From Bacteroidaceae bacterium (lineage in GTDB: Bacteria; Bacteroidota; Bacteroidia; Bacteroidales; Bacteroidaceae), in contig JAFWYQ010000007.1 of assembly GCA_017517605.1 (NCBI GenBank), positions 1 to 45,447 on the forward strand: a DNA stretch of 45,447 bases, in the 5' to 3' direction. The position numbers and the translations under genes are program-made. Position 1 is the stretch's first letter, and each line of letters begins with the position of its first letter. Under the pieces are notes generated by a model. That model worked only from the letters and a program-made list of their open reading frames with translations, was not told the origin of the DNA and did no database searches. Below, in pieces: positions 1 through 8,462 of the stretch.

Positions 1-222
1 AAATTCTTTGGTCGATGTACCATGCGGCACAACGACAACATCGGGGATTAATCTCCCTTTCGAGAGGCTATACCCGAGTATGGGCCAGGTTGGATACGTG
101 TTACTCACCCGTGCGCCGGTCGCCGGCAAATCTAGCAAGCTAGATCCCCGCTGCCCCTCGACTTGCATGTGTTAAGCCTGTAGCTAGCGTTCATCCTGAG
201 CCAGGATCAAACTCTTCTTTGT
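1..222 (-). rRNA. 16S ribosomal RNA, 5' end (partial)
   Basis: On the reverse strand the sequence reads through the universal 27F site (AGAGTTTGATCCTGGCTCAG) at about 196-215 and continues through the V1 hairpin and the conserved segment around GGCGCACGGGTGAGTAACACG. The gene is cut by the window edge, so only the first ~220 nt are visible. The sequence is of the Bacteroides type. The 5' boundary is set by analogy with the usual ~10-nt stretch before AGAGTTTG and could be off by a few bases. An rrn promoter lies about 210 nt upstream. Confidence 0.97.
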
Positions 223-381
223 AAATGATATCTTTATAATAAGATAAACTTATAATCTGATCCAGAATCAAGATGATCTCCAATCCTTCTTCATTATAAT
301 CGACGGTTCGTATCTCTTTTACCACATCTCTATACCTACATAGAAATGGCTCTTGTACTACTTGTCTGTTTTATGTAATCC

Positions 382-392
382 TATCAAAGAAC
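382..392 (-). promoter_or_regulatory. possible boxA-like antitermination site in the 16S leader
   Basis: The leader transcript contains GTTCTTTGATA, resembling the boxA-like GTTCTTTGA motif seen in rRNA leaders of this phylum. Only the motif and its position between the rrn promoter and mature 16S support it. Confidence 0.3.
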
Positions 393-428
393 GCTTCTTC
401 AAAACACGCTTCCTTTCGAAAGCGGATG

Positions 429-458
429 CAAAGGTACGGCTATTTTCTGAATTACAAA
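429..458 (-). promoter_or_regulatory. rRNA operon promoter
   Basis: Read leftward, a TTTG -33 element (455-458) is followed by an 18-nt spacer and a TACCTTTG -7 element (429-436), matching the Bacteroides sigma-ABfr consensus TTTG / TAnnTTTG. The DNA just upstream (459-500) is A/T-rich, as expected for an UP-like region. Transcription should begin near 422-424. A perfect CTTTCGAAAG palindrome sits at 413-422, right at the predicted start. Confidence 0.8.
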
Positions 459-601
459 AACTTTTCAAGAATATTTTTGGAAAAATAATGTAAAAAGGAA
501 GAAAAGGGTTGGTAATGAGGGAGCAAAAATATGTTCTATAACATAAAATCAGCAGAACAAAAGAAAAGGGAAAAGAAGAGAATGGAATGATTACACCTTA
601 T

Positions 602-700
602 TATATATATATACGCGCGCGGGAGGAAAGGAAGGAAGGGAAGAGGGAGGGGCGCGATGGAATCGCGCCGGACGGGACAAAAAAAGAGAGGGAGGGGGGA
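602..700. repeat. alternating pyrimidine-purine run followed by homopurine tracts
   Basis: Positions 602-621 alternate strictly (TA repeats then CG repeats). They run into an uninterrupted purine tract (621-652 apart from its junction with the CG run), then a perfect 8-bp hairpin with a 3-nt loop (651-658 / 662-669), then a second homopurine tract (679-700). No coding sequence is credible here. It lies between the rrn promoter and the tRNA promoter, which point away from each other. Confidence 0.7.
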
Positions 701-798
701 TTATGGAAAAAGGCAAGCGCTAAATGAAGGATGAGAGAGGGAATCAGAAGAAACAAATAAGCTAAACCATATTATTGTTTTAAATAATTCGACAAAAA

Positions 799-830
799 TT
801 TGGCCAGATAAAAAAAAACATCTACCTTTG
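799..830 (+). promoter_or_regulatory. promoter of tRNA-Phe
   Basis: TTTG at 799-802 is followed by a 20-nt spacer and TACCTTTG at 823-830. This is a near-perfect Bacteroides housekeeping promoter. The predicted start (~836) lies about 10 nt before the mature tRNA. Confidence 0.85.
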
Positions 831-846
831 CACCCGCAAAAGAAAA

Positions 847-919
847 GGTGCCATAGCTCAGTTGGTAGAGCAAAGGACTGAAAATCCTTGTGTCCCCGGT
901 TCGATTCCTGGTGGCACCA
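847..919 (+). tRNA. tRNA-Phe (anticodon GAA)
   Basis: A 73-nt cloverleaf. The acceptor stem pairs GGTGCCA (847-853) with TGGCACC (912-918), with A919 as discriminator. The anticodon arm has stem AAGGA/TCCTT and loop CTGAAAA, giving anticodon GAA. The T arm contains GGTTCGATTCC. The 3' CCA is not encoded. It has its own promoter upstream and a rho-independent terminator downstream, so it is probably transcribed alone and not as part of the rRNA operon. Confidence 0.97.
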
Positions 920-938
920 CAAACCAAAAATCTTACAA

Positions 939-974
939 AACGTTGTAACTACATATAGGTTACAGCGTTTTTTT
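939..974 (+). terminator. rho-independent terminator after tRNA-Phe
   Basis: AACGTTGTAAC (939-949) pairs with GTTACAGCGTT (959-969) with a single G-U wobble, and is followed by a run of T (968-974). It separates the tRNA unit from the fumarase gene. Confidence 0.8.
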
Positions 975-1023
975 CGTTTAATCTAAAGAGAAACAAAAAA
1001 TATATAAACGTAAATCGTATTTT

Positions 1024-2664
1024 ATGGCAACAAACGTAACTTTCAAGTATCAGCACCCCTTCCCCATTGAGAAGGATGATACACAGTACTATCTGCTGAC
1101 CAAGGACTATGTGTCTGTCAGCGAATTTGAAGGAACTCCTATCCTTAAAATTGAAAAAGAAGGTCTTACCGCGATGGCCAATGCAGCTTTCCGCGATGTT
1201 TCCTTTTTGCTTCGCCGCGAGCACAATGAACAGGTAGCCAAGATTTTGACCGACCCTGAAGCCAGCGATAATGACAAGTATGTAGCACTTACATTCTTGC
1301 GCAATGCAGAAGTGGCTTGCAAGGGCAAACTCCCTCTTTGCCAGGATACCGGTACGGCCATCATCCATGGTGAAAAGGGCCAACAAGTATGGACTGGTTA
1401 TTGCGACGAGGAGGCTCTGTCGTTAGGTGTATTCAAGACATATACAGAAGAAAATCTGCGTTATTCTCAAAATGCTCCTTTGAACATGTACGACGAGGTG
1501 AACACTAAGTGCAACTTGCCCGCACAGATTGACCTCGAAGCTACTGAAGGTATGGAGTATAAGTTTCTGTGCGTGACCAAGGGTGGCGGGTCGGCCAACA
1601 AGACTTACCTTTTCCAAGAGACTAAGGCTTTGTTGAACCCTGCTACACTCGTGCCTTTCCTCGTTGAGAAGATGAAGACATTGGGTACCGCAGCCTGTCC
1701 TCCTTATCACATCGCATTCGTTATCGGTGGTACTTCTGCCGAGAAGAACCTCTTGACCGTTAAATTGGCCTCTACTCACTACTACGACAACTTGCCTACT
1801 ACCGGCAACGAAGGCGGACGTGCTTTCCGCGACATCGAGTTGGAGAAGCAAGTGTTAGCCGAAGCTCACAAAATCGGCCTCGGCGCACAATTCGGAGGCA
1901 AGTACTTTGCACACGATGTACGCATCGTCCGTCTGCCCCGCCACGGAGCTTCTTGCCCTGTCGGCATGGGTGTAAGTTGCTCTGCTGACCGTAACATCAA
2001 GTGTAAAATCAATAAGGATGGTATCTGGATTGAAAAGCTCGATGACAATCCGGGCAGCCTCATCCCCGAAGAATTGCGTAAGGCAGGCGAAGGCGAAGCT
2101 GTACGTATCGACTTGAACCAACCTATGAGCGAAGTGTTGAAGGAATTGAGCAAATATCCCGTATCAACCCGCCTGTCATTGAACGGAACCATCATCGTGG
2201 GCCGCGACATCGCTCATGCTAAGCTGAAAGAGCGCCTCGACCGTGGTGAGGAGATGCCTCAGTACATGAAGGATCACCCCATCTACTATGCAGGTCCCGC
2301 CAAGACACCTGCCGGTATGGCTTGCGGCTCAATGGGTCCCACAACAGCTGGTCGTATGGACTCTTACGTCGACCTCTTTCAAAGCCACGGTGGTGGTATG
2401 GTAATGTTGGCCAAGGGCAACCGTGCACAATGTGTAACCGACGCTTGCCAGAAGCATGGTGGATTCTACCTCGGCTCTATCGGTGGACCTGCCGCCATCT
2501 TGGCTCAGAACAACATCAAGAGCATCGAGTGCGTAGAGTATCCCGAATTGGGTATGGAAGCCATCTGGAAGATTGAGGTGGAGGACTTCCCCGCATTCAT
2601 CCTCGTGGATGACAAGGGCAACGACTTCTTCAAGCAGATCAAGCCCACTTGCTCATGTAAATAA
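1024..2664 (+). CDS. fumA: class I fumarate hydratase ([4Fe-4S] fumarase)
   Basis: A 546-residue class I fumarase catalysing fumarate + water to malate, in the cytoplasm. In gut Bacteroidota this step usually belongs to the reductive arm that makes succinate. The three cluster ligands appear to be Cys106 (in PLCQDTG), Cys225 (in TAACPPY) and Cys319 (in GVSCSADRN), each offset by one from the E. coli FumA cysteines 105, 224 and 318. The N-terminal lyase part is followed by a C-terminal swivel domain (about 340-546) with [12 protein letters not shown]. Length is normal for the family. The ATG at 1024 fits the conserved N terminus; no Shine-Dalgarno is visible, as is common here. It stands alone between two terminators. 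Class I tartrate dehydratases are related, but the full-length single-chain form favours fumarase. Confidence 0.95.
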   Translation: MATNVTFKYQHPFPIEKDDTQYYLLTKDYVSVSEFEGTPILKIEKEGLTAMANAAFRDVSFLLRREHNEQVAKILTDPEASDNDKYVALTFLRNAEVACKGKLPLCQDTGTAIIHGEKGQQVWTGYCDEEALSLGVFKTYTEENLRYSQNAPLNMYDEVNTKCNLPAQIDLEATEGMEYKFLCVTKGGGSANKTYLFQETKALLNPATLVPFLVEKMKTLGTAACPPYHIAFVIGGTSAEKNLLTVKLASTHYYDNLPTTGNEGGRAFRDIELEKQVLAEAHKIGLGAQFGGKYFAHDVRIVRLPRHGASCPVGMGVSCSADRNIKCKINKDGIWIEKLDDNPGSLIPEELRKAGEGEAVRIDLNQPMSEVLKELSKYPVSTRLSLNGTIIVGRDIAHAKLKERLDRGEEMPQYMKDHPIYYAGPAKTPAGMACGSMGPTTAGRMDSYVDLFQSHGGGMVMLAKGNRAQCVTDACQKHGGFYLGSIGGPAAILAQNNIKSIECVEYPELGMEAIWKIEVEDFPAFILVDDKGNDFFKQIKPTCSCK

Positions 2665-2683
2665 TACTAACAACTCTTTATAG

Positions 2684-2746
2684 GAATACCATTCTTCTGC
2701 CTTCAAGATTGCATTCTTGGGCGCGGAAGAATGGTATTCTTGTTTT
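2684..2746 (+). terminator. terminator after fumarase
   Basis: A perfect 14-bp inverted repeat, GAATACCATTCTTC (2684-2697) with GAAGAATGGTATTC (2726-2739), is followed by TTGTTTT. It lies 20 nt after the fumarase stop codon. Confidence 0.75.
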
Positions 2747-2836
2747 ATGAAGTACATTTTTACTTTTATAAGCCTTAATCAACCTTAAAATTAAAAAATA
2801 TCAACGGACAGTCCTTCCTTTTTGTCACATTTTACG

Positions 2837-2844
2837 TATATTTG
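2837..2844 (+). promoter_or_regulatory. -7 promoter element for the exported-protein gene cluster
   Basis: TATATTTG matches TAnnTTTG and lies 17 nt before the next start codon. A TTTG occurs at 2821-2824, but the spacer of 12 nt is too short for a normal -33 element, so only the -7 box is supported. Confidence 0.5.
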
Positions 2845-2861
2845 CAGCCTTAAGAACAACT

Positions 2862-5800
2862 ATGTGTATGAAAAGGAAACAATTACTCAGTATTTTATTA
2901 GTGTGCCTGTCCGCTCTTATCGCAAAAGCTCAGGTTGACATTTACGGTTTTGCCACCAATGTAAACGATGAAAAGCAGTCGGGCATGGTGAAATTCAGCA
3001 GCACAGCACCTGCCACTACCATGCAACGCATCAAGCAAGTCGAAGAATGGGCTACGGCCGGAGCCTGGGGAGGCGATGCCTACTATGCCATGCTCTCCTA
3101 TGCCACCTATCCGAAAGGATTGTATATCATCGACTTGGCGACAAGTGAAATGACTCAAGTGGCTGATTATATGTACCGCGAGGATGTGCGTGCCGCCATC
3201 GAGATGAGCTACGACTACATGACTGGCATCATGTACTTCATTACCGTCTCGGACGAAGACGAGAACTGTACCGCATTAGGCACCGTAGATTTGATGACGG
3301 GTGCACAAACCTTCATCAACCGTAACATGAAGCAGTACATTGTAGGAATGGCCATTGACAAGGATGGTGTCATGTACGGAATCAACGATGCCGGATGGGT
3401 GGTGCGTATCAATAAGACAACAGGTATATGCGAGAACCGCTTTAATCTGGAGTTGAACCCTTGGCGCAGACAATCCATGGAGTTTGACAGAGCGAGCGGC
3501 ACCTTGTACTGGGCCTCGTGCAACTCATCCAAGATGGGACATCTGAAGAAAATCAATGTAAAGAAACGTACGTGTGAAGACGTAGGCTACATCGGTGGTA
3601 CAGGCGAAGAGCAAGTAGTGGGACTTTACATCCCCTACAAACCTTGTGCCGACGGTGCTCCTGGCAAGGTGGAGGGTCTGAAGGTCGCAACCGACCCAAC
3701 TGGCGCTCTGTCTGCAGTAATCACTTGGACCAATCCTACACTGACCTATGCCGGTGAGGCATTGACCGCCATTGAGAAGGTTGAGATTTACCGCGATGAG
3801 ACACTGGTGCACACGCTTACTGGAGCTACACCGGGTGAAGAGTCACAATGGACCGACCAAGTGGCATCCAGCGGAAGCTACACTTACAAATTCTTGGTAT
3901 ATAATGCCGAAGGAGCCGGCATCCCGATGAACACATCAGCTTTTATCGGTAGAGATATTCCCAGTGCCGTCATGATTGCCTCCGTAAACCGCGAAGGCAA
4001 CCACGCCATCCGCCTGTCATGGTATCCCAGCACCAAGGGCGTAAACAACGGTTATCTGGACTTCACCAGCATCACTTACAAGGTTACACGCATCAGCGAC
4101 GGCACCGTGTTAGCCGAAGGACTGACCGATACAACCTTCACTGATACAAGTATCACCACATTGAACCGTTATCAATACAGCATTGAAGTGTCCAATGCCG
4201 ACGGCACAGGTGAAGCCACGACAACAGGATACATCGTGAATGGTCCTGCCCGCGACCTTCCTTTGGTGACAGACTTCACCAACGAAAGCGAGAGCCAGTT
4301 GTGGAGCATTGCTGATGTGGATTATGACGGTACAACTTTCTTCTGGCAATACAACCCCAACTTCAAGGATCAAGGATTCTTCTATTACCAGTGCGAATAC
4401 AAACCGGCAACGAATGCGAATGACTGGATTATCTCACCCAAATACAAGTTTGAGGCAAACAAGGCATACAAGGCCATTGTTCATGCCCGTCCCGACGACA
4501 TCAGCAAGAATGAGATGATGGAAGTATGGTTGGTAAAGGACTATAACCTCAATACAGCCGTGAAGCTGAGCGACACCATCCGTGTGACGGGAGAGTACGA
4601 CGAGAATGGCGAAACCATCTTGAGCCAATTCCGTGTGAACATCAATCCCTTGGACGAGGCAGGCGAGTTCAGCATTGCCGTACGTTGCATTTCGGACATG
4701 GAGGTTGCCTACTGGTTGGCCATCGCCAAGGTGGAGGTGTCAGAGAATTTGGAGGGACACATCCGTGGCGACGTGTACGACAATGAATTCAATCCCGTAG
4801 AGGGCGTGGTGGTAAGTCTCGAAGGAACTGATTACAAAGCCACAACCGATGCCCGCGGACAGTTTGAAATCAAGAATGTAGCCGAAGGCACCTATACGAC
4901 CATACAAACCAAGATGGGTTACGAATCCCTGCCCCAAACCATTACCGTAACGGGATTGAAGACGGTAAACGTGGAGTTGGATGTGGTAAAACGTGTGGAG
5001 TATATATATAAAGGTAAGGTAAAGGATGAATACGGCAATCCCTTGCCGAATGCCCTCATCGCACTCAGCGGTTACAACAGCTATTCCGCCTTGACCGATA
5101 AGGAGGGTAACTACTATATTGACGGGGTCTATGGCGACACACTGTCATATACCGTTGTTGCACGAAAGGATTTCTACGAGGCTGACACGACGAGCTTCAA
5201 TACCACAAAGGTCAATGGCTCCCAACTGACAGGCGACTTTACCTTGAATGACTGCATTCTTCCTCCGGCCTTTATTGCCACGACCCTCGCCGAGGACGAG
5301 AGTGCGGCTACGGTCTCATGGAGCAAGCCTGCCGTAGAAGCACACGTGAAGCTGCATAGCGAGAATGTTTCCTATACCTTTGGTACTGAGGAGGGCGAAG
5401 AAGGTACGCTCATCGGATTGGTGTGTCGCGAGCCGATGCTTGTCGACAGCCTCCGTTGGTGGACATTCTGCGACTCTACCACGCTGAATGTGGTCATCAT
5501 CGCCTTGAACAGTCGCGGAAACCTGACTTCCAAAGAGTTGTATCGCGACAATGATGCGCCCAACAAGCCGTACAGCCCTACGACCTACGTCCTCTCCACG
5601 CCGGCATACGCCCCCAACGGATGCTTCATCGGAATCAGTGTAGACAAGGGTAACTTGTCATTGCTGACTACGGCAAGCACCGAAGAGCAACCCTTCATCT
5701 ACAACACCAATGCCTACATCGAGGACCTCGCCGTAGCAGCCAAGTTGGAGTATGTGGAGGCATTGGGCAGCGACTACGAGGAGAACTTCTACATCAGCTA

Positions 5801-6248
5801 TAGCGGACGTCGCCTGGCCGACAGTGAAGCCCCTGCCGTCACCTACAATGTACTTGCACTGAAAGATGGTGTAGAGCAATACAAGGCCGTGGGTAACGAC
5901 TTCCTCTATGCCGACCCGCATTGGGCGGATTTGGACAAGGACGACTACCAATATGCCGTAGAGGCCGTTTACCAGAATGGCAAGAAGGCAAGCATACTGA
6001 GCGAGGTAATCACCAAGACTACCCCTTCAAGCATTGATGCACACCCAAGCGACGCTTGTATCACCCTTATCCCTGGGAAGATGTTGGTTGAAGCCAAGGC
6101 TGTACAAGTGGTATCCGCCAACGGTGAAACTATCGTTGAGGGAAGCGGCCTCCACGAAATCAGCACCAGCGGTTGGGCAAGCGGCATCTACTTGGTGCGT
6201 ACGTTGAACGATGGTGCATGGGAAACGAATAAAGTATTGATTAAATAA
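2862..6248 (+). CDS. exported FN3 / carboxypeptidase-regulatory-like protein with C-terminal sorting-like domain
   Basis: A 1128-residue exported protein of unknown function. An N-terminal signal peptide ends near IAKAQ. A region that may form a propeller-like fold (about 25-255) is followed by two FN3-like modules (about 265-460). A jelly-roll segment of the choice-of-anchor J type follows (about 468-630, with WIISPKY), then two carboxypeptidase-regulatory-like repeats (IRGDVYDNEFNPVEG and YKGKVKDEYGNPLPN, about 635-780). A further sandwich region comes next. The last ~70 residues end in GIYLVRT...TNKVLIK, the pattern of type A type-IX-secretion C-terminal domains. An alternative ATG at 2868 would remove two residues. 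It heads a run of exported-protein genes leading to a PorT-like gene. Adhesion or surface binding is likely but not shown. Confidence 0.8.
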   Translation: MCMKRKQLLSILLVCLSALIAKAQVDIYGFATNVNDEKQSGMVKFSSTAPATTMQRIKQVEEWATAGAWGGDAYYAMLSYATYPKGLYIIDLATSEMTQVADYMYREDVRAAIEMSYDYMTGIMYFITVSDEDENCTALGTVDLMTGAQTFINRNMKQYIVGMAIDKDGVMYGINDAGWVVRINKTTGICENRFNLELNPWRRQSMEFDRASGTLYWASCNSSKMGHLKKINVKKRTCEDVGYIGGTGEEQVVGLYIPYKPCADGAPGKVEGLKVATDPTGALSAVITWTNPTLTYAGEALTAIEKVEIYRDETLVHTLTGATPGEESQWTDQVASSGSYTYKFLVYNAEGAGIPMNTSAFIGRDIPSAVMIASVNREGNHAIRLSWYPSTKGVNNGYLDFTSITYKVTRISDGTVLAEGLTDTTFTDTSITTLNRYQYSIEVSNADGTGEATTTGYIVNGPARDLPLVTDFTNESESQLWSIADVDYDGTTFFWQYNPNFKDQGFFYYQCEYKPATNANDWIISPKYKFEANKAYKAIVHARPDDISKNEMMEVWLVKDYNLNTAVKLSDTIRVTGEYDENGETILSQFRVNINPLDEAGEFSIAVRCISDMEVAYWLAIAKVEVSENLEGHIRGDVYDNEFNPVEGVVVSLEGTDYKATTDARGQFEIKNVAEGTYTTIQTKMGYESLPQTITVTGLKTVNVELDVVKRVEYIYKGKVKDEYGNPLPNALIALSGYNSYSALTDKEGNYYIDGVYGDTLSYTVVARKDFYEADTTSFNTTKVNGSQLTGDFTLNDCILPPAFIATTLAEDESAATVSWSKPAVEAHVKLHSENVSYTFGTEEGEEGTLIGLVCREPMLVDSLRWWTFCDSTTLNVVIIALNSRGNLTSKELYRDNDAPNKPYSPTTYVLSTPAYAPNGCFIGISVDKGNLSLLTTASTEEQPFIYNTNAYIEDLAVAAKLEYVEALGSDYEENFYISYSGRRLADSEAPAVTYNVLALKDGVEQYKAVGNDFLYADPHWADLDKDDYQYAVEAVYQNGKKASILSEVITKTTPSSIDAHPSDACITLIPGKMLVEAKAVQVVSANGETIVEGSGLHEISTSGWASGIYLVRTLNDGAWETNKVLIK

Positions 6249-6258
6249 CACAACAGAA

Positions 6259-6303
6259 GGACTCTTCACCTTCCCTTCCCAAGGGTGAAGCGTGGGAAAG
6301 TCC
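6259..6303. repeat. imperfect hairpin in the 2862-6248 / 6328-8229 gap
   Basis: Outer arms GGACT (6259-6263) and AGTCC (6299-6303) enclose CTTCACC (6264-6270) pairing with GGTGAAG (6284-6290). There is no T-run, so it is not a convincing terminator. It may be a remnant of a dispersed palindromic repeat. Confidence 0.35.
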
Positions 6304-6327
6304 TACTATATTATACTTATAACTATT

Positions 6328-8229
6328 ATGAAATCTATAAAGTCTTTAATCTATTTACTCCCCTCCATCACAGGGAGGGGTATGGGAGTGGGTCTCCTGT
6401 TACTGTTTGCCATGACACTACAGGCACAAGACACCCTTTTCGTCTGCGACTTCGAGGGTGGTATCCCCGAGACATTCGCCACCTACGACCGCGACGGGCA
6501 GGAGCCTTCGCGCAGCATGAAGCGCTACGGTTTCGAGGTGGGCAAAGCATGGGTAAGCGGTACCGAGGAGGGTAACGCCGGCAACACGGTGGCCTATAGC
6601 GGCTCGTGGTACAAGGAGGTGGCACAATCGGACGACTGGCTCGTCACACCTGCCATCCGTGTGGCTGACATACGCGCCATCCTCTCGTGGAGGGCTTGTG
6701 CGTTGGATGCCGAACATGCTGATGGATACAGCGTCTATATCACTGACAAGGGCAACCGTCCCGAGGACTTCACCGATGCACCCGTGATGACCATTCCTGC
6801 CGAATCGCCCGTGTGGAAGGAGTATTTCTTCCCTTTGGAAGCATACAGCGGCAAGGAGGTGTATGTAGCCTTCGTGAACAACAGCACCAATGGCAACTTG
6901 CTGATGGTGGACGACATCGCGGTGCTGACACGCAAGCACACCTTCACCTTCACCAACCTGACGCCAGAAGCGGTAACCAAGGCAGGAGGGGTAAGGATTG
7001 AGGGCACACTCACCTCGTCGGGCTTCCTCCCCGTAGAGGGTTACAAACTGGAGTTGACATACGGCGGAAAGACCTACACCATCGACCGCAGCACCGAGAG
7101 CATTGCGCCCGACTCAGTGGTAAGCATTGCCTTCGACACCGAGGTGAACGTGGCATTGAACACCACCGAGGACTACACCCTCACCATCAGCAGCATGGAA
7201 GGAGCGGACGTGGAGACTATCCAAGGAAGCATCACCTGCTTTGAGCGCACAGTGCTTATCGAGGAGGGCACAGGCACGTGGTGTATGTGGTGTCCGCGTG
7301 GCCAATACTATCTGAAGGAGTTGCACAAGAAGCGCCCGAGCGAGTTTGTGGACATTGCCGTGCATGTGAGAGACGAGATGATGGTGTACGACTATGCCAT
7401 GACCCTCTATGCCCCCTTCTTCTACCAATATGGTCTGCCCTCGTGTGTGATGGACAGGCGACAGGAGCAGATGAACAGTCTCCTCACTCTTGAAGAGATT
7501 GAGGCCACACTGGACAAAGCCCGTGAGCGTGGAGCGATAGGACGGTTTACGGAGTTATGCTCTATGACATCTACACAAGCAGAAGGGCTTTATGTTCGTA
7601 TGACTTGCGAATTTGGAAAGCCAATTAAGGAAGGAGAGTATAGTGTAAACTTCATCATGGTAGAAGACAATGTTACGGGCTATGCACAAGCCAATGGCTA
7701 TTCAGGCAGCAGCAGTGCCATGGGGGGATTGGACCTCTTGCCTGACCCGATTCCCGCAGGAGAATATACCTTTGCAAATGTAGGACGCATTATGCTTGCA
7801 GGAACAGACAGAAGTGGAAGGAGTCTTACCTTACCGGCTCATACCAATCGACATACGTCAATCTCCTTTGATTACGAATTTGATTATCCGGAGATTTTCA
7901 GGGAAAGTGGTGATCTGAACTACAAAGTTGTAGGAATGATTATTGATAACCGAACAGGCGAGATAGTCAACGCTGCAGAAGGATGGTATGATGTAGCTAT
8001 TGGTATCAACGACCTCTCCACCCCCACCCCCATCCGTCTGCAAGGGAATGAACTGATTGCCCCCTCGCCCCTGCGCCAAGTGGAGGTGTGGAGCCTCAGC
8101 GGACAACTGTTGCACAAGGCCACACCCGATAGCGAACGCTACACCCTGCCACTGATGGAGAAAGGGCAGACTATCATTATCCGTGCCACAACGGACGGGG
8201 AGGTGCAGACCATCAAGTGCACCCATTGA
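6328..8229 (+). CDS. exported Omp28-like protein with CxxC thioredoxin-like motif
   Basis: I take the ATG at 6328 as the start (633 residues). An in-frame GTG at 6292 adds 12 residues that spoil the signal peptide's N region. The signal peptide ends near LQAQ. A jelly-roll, choice-of-anchor J-like segment follows (about 25-210, DFEGG...DWLVTPAI). After a linker, EEGTGTWCMWCPRG (about residue 310-323) introduces a thioredoxin-like module typical of Omp28-related outer-membrane proteins, with the two Cys in a CxxC arrangement. The C-terminal ~70 residues (VEVWSLSGQLL onward) resemble a sorting domain. Two oddities: the signal-peptide region contains a G/C-rich hairpin (6360-6380), and positions ~7555-8015 are about 40% GC against about 60% on either side. 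Function is unknown; redox or adhesive roles are possible. Confidence 0.78.
   Translation: MKSIKSLIYLLPSITGRGMGVGLLLLFAMTLQAQDTLFVCDFEGGIPETFATYDRDGQEPSRSMKRYGFEVGKAWVSGTEEGNAGNTVAYSGSWYKEVAQSDDWLVTPAIRVADIRAILSWRACALDAEHADGYSVYITDKGNRPEDFTDAPVMTIPAESPVWKEYFFPLEAYSGKEVYVAFVNNSTNGNLLMVDDIAVLTRKHTFTFTNLTPEAVTKAGGVRIEGTLTSSGFLPVEGYKLELTYGGKTYTIDRSTESIAPDSVVSIAFDTEVNVALNTTEDYTLTISSMEGADVETIQGSITCFERTVLIEEGTGTWCMWCPRGQYYLKELHKKRPSEFVDIAVHVRDEMMVYDYAMTLYAPFFYQYGLPSCVMDRRQEQMNSLLTLEEIEATLDKARERGAIGRFTELCSMTSTQAEGLYVRMTCEFGKPIKEGEYSVNFIMVEDNVTGYAQANGYSGSSSAMGGLDLLPDPIPAGEYTFANVGRIMLAGTDRSGRSLTLPAHTNRHTSISFDYEFDYPEIFRESGDLNYKVVGMIIDNRTGEIVNAAEGWYDVAIGINDLSTPTPIRLQGNELIAPSPLRQVEVWSLSGQLLHKATPDSERYTLPLMEKGQTIIIRATTDGEVQTIKCTH
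6358..6393. repeat. palindromic repeat-like segment inside a signal-peptide coding region
   Basis: CCCCTCC (6360-6366) and GGAGGGG (6374-6380) form a 7-bp G/C hairpin, followed by TATGGGAGTGGGTC. It resembles dispersed intergenic repeats of Bacteroidota that have a CCTCC...GGAGG core (from memory, not searched). Translated, it gives PSITGRGMGVG between two hydrophobic blocks. Confidence 0.45.
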
Positions 8230-8255
8230 AAACAGGGCACACAAAGGCCGTTTAA

Positions 8256-8297
8256 TACCCCACGAGTGGGGTACTTTCAAGGGTCACAGTGACCCTT
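8256..8297. repeat. two back-to-back perfect hairpins after the Omp28-like gene
   Basis: TACCCCAC/GTGGGGTA (8256-8263, 8266-8273; 2-nt loop) and AAGGGTCA/TGACCCTT (8279-8286, 8290-8297; 3-nt loop) are both perfect 8-bp stems. Neither has a downstream T-run, so they may act as mRNA 3'-end protection or be repeat elements, not standard terminators. Confidence 0.65.
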
Positions 8298-8329
8298 AAA
8301 AAGGGGTGGCTATTTGGTTATCGCCATAC

Positions 8330-8406
8330 GTAAGGGCAGACCTGTGTGTCTGCCCGAGAATCAATATCCTCTCCATCTCTGGGCAGACACATAGGGCTGC
8401 CCCTAC
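8330..8406. repeat. dispersed nested palindromic repeat, copy 1
   Basis: Arms of 26 nt (8330-8355 and 8381-8406) are inverted copies with 3 mismatches. Each arm is itself a GGGCAGAC...GTCTGCCC hairpin. A second copy with perfect arms lies at 11249-11324. The repeated core in both is GGGCAGACCTGTGTGTCTG or its complement. No coding capacity. Confidence 0.85.
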
Positions 8407-8462
8407 GGCAATCCTACAAGTTGCGTACAAAGAATACATCAATATAACACAAATAATGAACA

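Noticed and set aside
6292-6327. GTG start of the Omp28-like gene
   Set aside because: The extra 12 residues lie in a hairpin and put a hydrophobic stretch before a second N region. The ATG at 6328 gives the better signal peptide.
8256-8297. Rho-independent terminator after the Omp28-like gene
   Set aside because: Both hairpins are strong, but neither is followed by a T-run on the coding strand; the second is followed by A residues.
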